From Klebsormidium nitens (taxonomy: Eukaryota > Streptophyta > Klebsormidiophyceae > Klebsormidiales > Klebsormidiaceae), in NCBI GenBank assembly GCA_000708835.1, contig DF237191.1, positions 65,930 through 129,929 on the forward strand: a DNA stretch of 64,000 nt, in the 5' to 3' direction. The notes below the pieces were generated by a model, which searched no databases, had not been told where the DNA came from, and saw only the letters and a program-made list of their open reading frames with translations. Shown here piece by piece: positions 60,127 through 64,000 of this stretch; position 1 is the first letter of the stretch, and every line of letters starts with the position of its first letter. Made by a program: the position numbers and the translations under genes.

Positions 60127-63100
60127 TCACTCCTTTCGCATATACTGCTGCATCGGAACCTGCTGGACAGGATGTGAAGCATACGCCTGGTAGCCTGCAA
60201 GAATTAAACACAAACATTTGAACATGCCATCTTCAGGATTTAAAGAGACAGTTTTACGGCCAATGAAGGGAAGTCGCGATCCGGGGTCTTTGTTGGTGTT
60301 TCGATAATATATCGCCCACTTACAGCCTTCCCTTTCGAGGGGCACGCGTACTCAGTCATGTTGGCAGCTTGTCAAGGCTTCGAAGGCATTGAATATATTT
60401 TTAAGGCAACGTATTTGATAAGGAATGGGGAAGTGCAGAAGACACGAGACCGGATGCACCTCAAACGCGCATATACCTTTGGAGATCTCTGGCATCTTGA
60501 TGCAGTATAACCGGCCAGGGCTTTTTTAAAGCAAAGCATCACATGCAACGTCGATGACGGAGCTCGCCGGGACGGAGCGACAATTCTGTCTAGAAACCAG
60601 GCCGAACGACGTCCTTGCAATTCCGATCGTTTGGGGTCAGGTGGACCGGAAGTCACAAAAGGAGCGAGGTCCTGTTCCGCTCACCCTTTGCTGGGTCGAT
60701 GCCACGGAGCTGGAGCTCGCGGTACTGGAGGGGATAAGCGGACACGGATGATGATCAGTTTTCAGCGATGCATTACCATGGACTTGCGACATTACTTTGG
60801 CGGGCTTGCTACAGAACGATCTGACTTGCGCTACTGCTCTTCGAGCATGGCCTTCCAAGCTCAATCGATCCAAAATAGTGCTTGCATGTCCCTTCCACTC
60901 TGAAAGCAACGATTGGGCTGCGTGACTCGACATTTGTAAACCAAAACTCGACATTCCTTGTGGATCAAGAAACCGCCAGCTATTCCTGGTTTCTGATTTC
61001 AAGTCTAGTTACAATCATGCTGGAAACAAGGGCGACGTACTGCTCTAGAAGCCACGTGGGCCGTTACTGGCCACGTAGCTCGAATCTCTCCACAAAGTGT
61101 AAGTCCATTTGCGGACACCTCTGTGTCAGGTTCCGATACATACAACAGTTGAGTGCAATACCAAGCCGCGACTGCCCTTTGCTTACCTCCTGGATGAAAG
61201 CGCAGCACCAACAGCAGCTGTACGAGAAGTGCAAATGAACGAGCTTTAGAGTATTGTTTAAGCGAAGCGCATTCTCTAAAATTAGCCAGACATTGGCGCC
61301 ACGTTCAGGCAAACCATATGATTTCGAGGCGCAGCACTTTCGTGTGCGGCGTTCATGACACGAGCAGATTTCCGTGTCGGTCTCCCTACACGTCACGTTA
61401 TTAACCCTCAACGAGACCAAGTAGAACGGATGGGAGCAACCTCGGAGAAAGCTGCAACAGGCAGCGAAAGAGGGTTACGAAGCAACTAGAGAGGTCATGA
61501 AAGAGGACAAGGGTGCGGATGATGCCGCTTACCAGTGCACGCAGACGTCGTTGCACGGCTCCTCCTGCACACGATGAAAAGGTTGAGCCTTTGATATGAG
61601 CCCGCTTGCAGCCCCGGCTACAAAGGCGAGGACTTGGGGACACCGAGTCCGACCTTTGTTTATGTACTCCTTTCAATCATTGACCAGGCTAGCAGCACAG
61701 CATGATTTGGCACTCCCGGAAGCGAAGGCAGACGGACGAGGGACTTGAAACAAGCAGGAAAGATGGCGGAGCAGGCCATCATGTACCGAAAATTAGATCA
61801 GAGGGGACACACTTTGCGGCTTTAATAAGCGAAAGGCGTATAGGCTTCTTTCATATCTGTCTTATGATTCTTTACTGGATCGGCCCTATGGATTTCAAGT
61901 CTTTCGTTGACAGTGTTGCCACATCAGTGGAGATTGCAAACAGCGGGCAGGAAAGAGGAGACCCATTGAGAAAGCGGTCGGCCTACGCAGTACTACAAAC
62001 CCAGGTGTTGGCATGGAAGAAAAGGCGAGTCTCGACCACTACAGCAGTTCAGAGGGCTTTCTAGTTCAAACTCAAAGAACCCAGTAAAAGCAGCAATGCT
62101 CCCCTTGCAGAAATTCCTACTGAGCACCGATTGAGAGCTTTCCAAAAAGAAGAATGTGCATTCAACCGAGATGAAGCAGCTTCTGCCACCAAAAGGCGAC
62201 ACAATGTGACAGTTGTGGCTCACTGGCAACCCGAAGCGAAGGCGCAATTTCTTCCTGTAGGTGCAGGAGTAGAAACAGCTGCAGCCTGCAGGAGAGAGTG
62301 TGATCCACATTAGCCTCTCAGGTATGCAAACAACTTCCAGTCACACAACGCAGGAAAGAAGTATGAGATAGTGGTCAGAAGAGGCGTTTCGGATTTTTCA
62401 CACGAGTGTCAAACTGCCTCCGCTTCAAGGTGTCGGGATCAAAGCACTTTTTCAATGATTGCAGAAAAAACCATGTGGAGCAGCAGGGGTAACATTTGGT
62501 AATAAGTTGAAAGGGCATTTCAAGACGTCAGCTTTTTGCGGTGAGGCCACACGAGCTCAGTGGTGCTTGATTGCCATTTGTGGGTATGCCCCAAACTAAC
62601 TTACTTGTGACGGCCTCGATCAAGCAGCAGATCGCGGCGGCGGTTGCACAGGCTGCAAGACAAGGGTGCCATCTTAGCGATCCTTAGACTCTTGTCAAGT
62701 ATGAAGGAAAGCAATGTAATGCAGTACCAATAACCACATTGACACTCTGTCTGCTCCAATCAGAGGGGTGCATTATAGTCCTGCAGGTGATGACAGCACT
62801 CTAAAGGATCCTTCAGGACACGGAAAGAGCTGAAGCTGTACTGACAATGTGAGCCAAAACATCATAGGGCATGAGAGGGAGATGCCCTTTTGAGATTACT
62901 TACATGTGACTCCATTGTCGATCACCTCTGCGGTTTGTCCAAAGGTGATGCAAGGCACGAAGCAGGTGACAATACCTGCGAGAAGCAGAGACAAGTTAGG
63001 TCTTCAAAATTGCAAAAGACCAAAGTTTAGCTCACTAGGGTGAGGTCCCCAGTATTGCTGTGCCAACCCACTGATTAGCATTCTTGTAGAGGTCTTTCAA

Positions 63101-63889
63101 TGCTCAACACAGGCCTGATCTTCTGGAACTCTTATCTGAGTAGATTCATGGGAATTCCAGAAGCTCTTAAGCTCTTACTATTGTTCCTCATGTCAGATAG
63201 GGAGAAGCCTTCGATTTTGATGTGAGTGACGTCATATGCACATCTCACGCATTATCTGCTACAGTTTACTGCTCTACATATGCACAGGGACAATCTTTCA
63301 ATCATGATGTTTGCTAGATTTGGTCTGTAAGCAACGCCTTTTAAACAGTGCACAGGTTGGCTCAAGCGAAGACCAAAGCTGGGAAGGATTAAGGTTAAAA
63401 GAACTGTTATGTCCCCGTCCAAAGAAAGACTTCGGCCATTAAGATTCGCCAATAAGGGGGAAATGACACCATTGTTAAGAATATTAGATTTACGCGACAA
63501 ACATCATGCACATGAAGCTGAATTACATCAAAAGATGCCGCACGGTTTGACTATCAGATCATCTTGTCCTTGTCAGCTTGCCACAAATTCTTCACATTCT
63601 GAGGTTCACAAGAAACGGGTAGGGACGTCAAGATTCACTAGCAAGGGCACAGCACGAATCTAGGGCAGCTAAGAAGCTGATGCTGATTTTGGGTGCTAGA
63701 CTCACAGAGGCCGCAGTCCTCGAAACATCCGAAGAAGCCGGCCTGCCACTGGCTTGGTGCAACCGGCGCGGGCGCTCCATAGACAGGAGGTGTCGGGACT
63801 CCATACATGGGAGCTGCAGGCGGTGGGAGCCCCGCTTGCACGGGCTGACCTTGAGGGTAGGCCCCTGTTGTGGGAGGATAACCCGCCAT
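60127..63889 (-). CDS. PLAC8/cell-number-regulator (PCR/FWL-like) cysteine-rich membrane protein, about 190 aa
   Basis: Nine short exons: 63706-63889, 62904-62975, 62605-62652, 62224-62285, 61533-61564, 61187-61217, 60685-60724, 60324-60367, 60127-60186. The N-terminal 50 residues are Pro/Gly/Tyr-rich (MAGYPPTTGAYPQGQPVQ). The PLAC8 core follows: GFFGCFEDCGLC, VTCFVPCITFGQTAEVIDNG, the hydrophobic CATAAAICCLIEAV, FYSCTYRKKLRLRFGLP, EEPCNDVCVH, CCWCCAFIQE and YRELQLRGIDP. The tail ends VQQVPMQQYMRKE. Plant relatives sit in the plasma membrane and affect cell number, cadmium or calcium transport. The join to the last exon is uncertain: the acceptor at 60187-60189 keeps frame with the consensus donor GTAAGT, whereas the stronger-looking CTTGCAG at 60195-60201 would need another donor. 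The usual Gly-Cys after the membrane segment is Ser-Cys in this model. The ATG at 63889 starts the only plausible leader. Confidence 0.88.
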
Positions 63890-64000
63890 TGGTCAGAGGT
63901 CTCCTTGCGACTCTAAATTTGTAGGGGGGATCCTGAATTTATGTCTCGAAGGACAAAGCAGAACCTGTTGATGATCAAGTCGGATCATAGGTTGTTCACA

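Noticed and set aside
1-64000. CRISPR arrays, prophage, operons or bacterial mobile elements
   Set aside because: No regularly spaced repeats, ribosome-binding sites or continuous prokaryotic genes are present; the window is nuclear eukaryotic DNA.

Overview
This window is nuclear DNA of an intron-rich green-lineage eukaryote. Coding sequence is scattered as short exons with GT..AG introns on both strands. The proteins are plant-like: a plastid-type FMN split-barrel protein, shaker K+ channel beta subunits, an alpha carbonic anhydrase, a CCCH-type tRNA-dihydrouridine(47) synthase, a peroxisomal SDR and a PLAC8 protein. Moderate GC and compact genes fit a charophyte alga such as Klebsormidium, but that placement is an inference. 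There is no bacterial operon structure, CRISPR array or phage. I built the exon models by hand from splice sites, reading phase and protein-family continuity; apart from a possible microexon in the first gene and an ambiguous last acceptor in the PLAC8 gene, every join listed keeps the reading frame.

Layout. 101-5703 (-) is a HugZ/pyridoxamine-phosphate-oxidase-like protein that runs off the left edge. 7014-10941 (+) is a 1067-residue low-complexity Q/G/P-rich protein with an RGG box. 11821-17130 (-) and 18607-22286 (-) are two tandem K+ channel beta-subunit (aldo/keto reductase) genes with identical exon sizes except in the last exon. 23636-27349 (-) is an alpha carbonic anhydrase with a tRNA-like/SINE-like element in intron 1. 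28752-35961 (-) is DUS3, with a decayed copy of one exon in an intron. 36689-39425 (+) is a DHRS4-like reductase ending in the peroxisomal signal SRL, with a duplicated active-site exon. 39426-41885 holds no recognised gene but has a diverged 400-bp-period repeat and a GC-rich island. 41886-58986 (+) is a 26-exon gene for a 1485-residue membrane protein. 60127-63889 (-) is a PLAC8/cell-number-regulator gene.

Two things stand out. First, the 41886-58986 gene joins a multi-pass N-terminal membrane region with an HEWAH (HExxH) motif to a glucosamine-6-phosphate-synthase-like glutaminase domain, one SIS sugar-phosphate domain, and two further membrane segments. Its presumed catalytic Cys is internal, so cleavage would be needed to expose it, or the domain has changed role. 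Second, short tandem duplications of exon segments with their splice sites recur across neighbouring unrelated genes: DUS3 exon 7, the SDR active-site exon, and three places in the large gene. Stages range from an apparently functional mutually exclusive exon pair to copies with a lost acceptor or a frameshift.

No shared pathway links the genes; the region looks like ordinary gene-dense eukaryotic sequence. DUS3/SDR and HugZ-like/Q-rich are divergent pairs that probably share promoter regions. The large gene and the PLAC8 gene converge.
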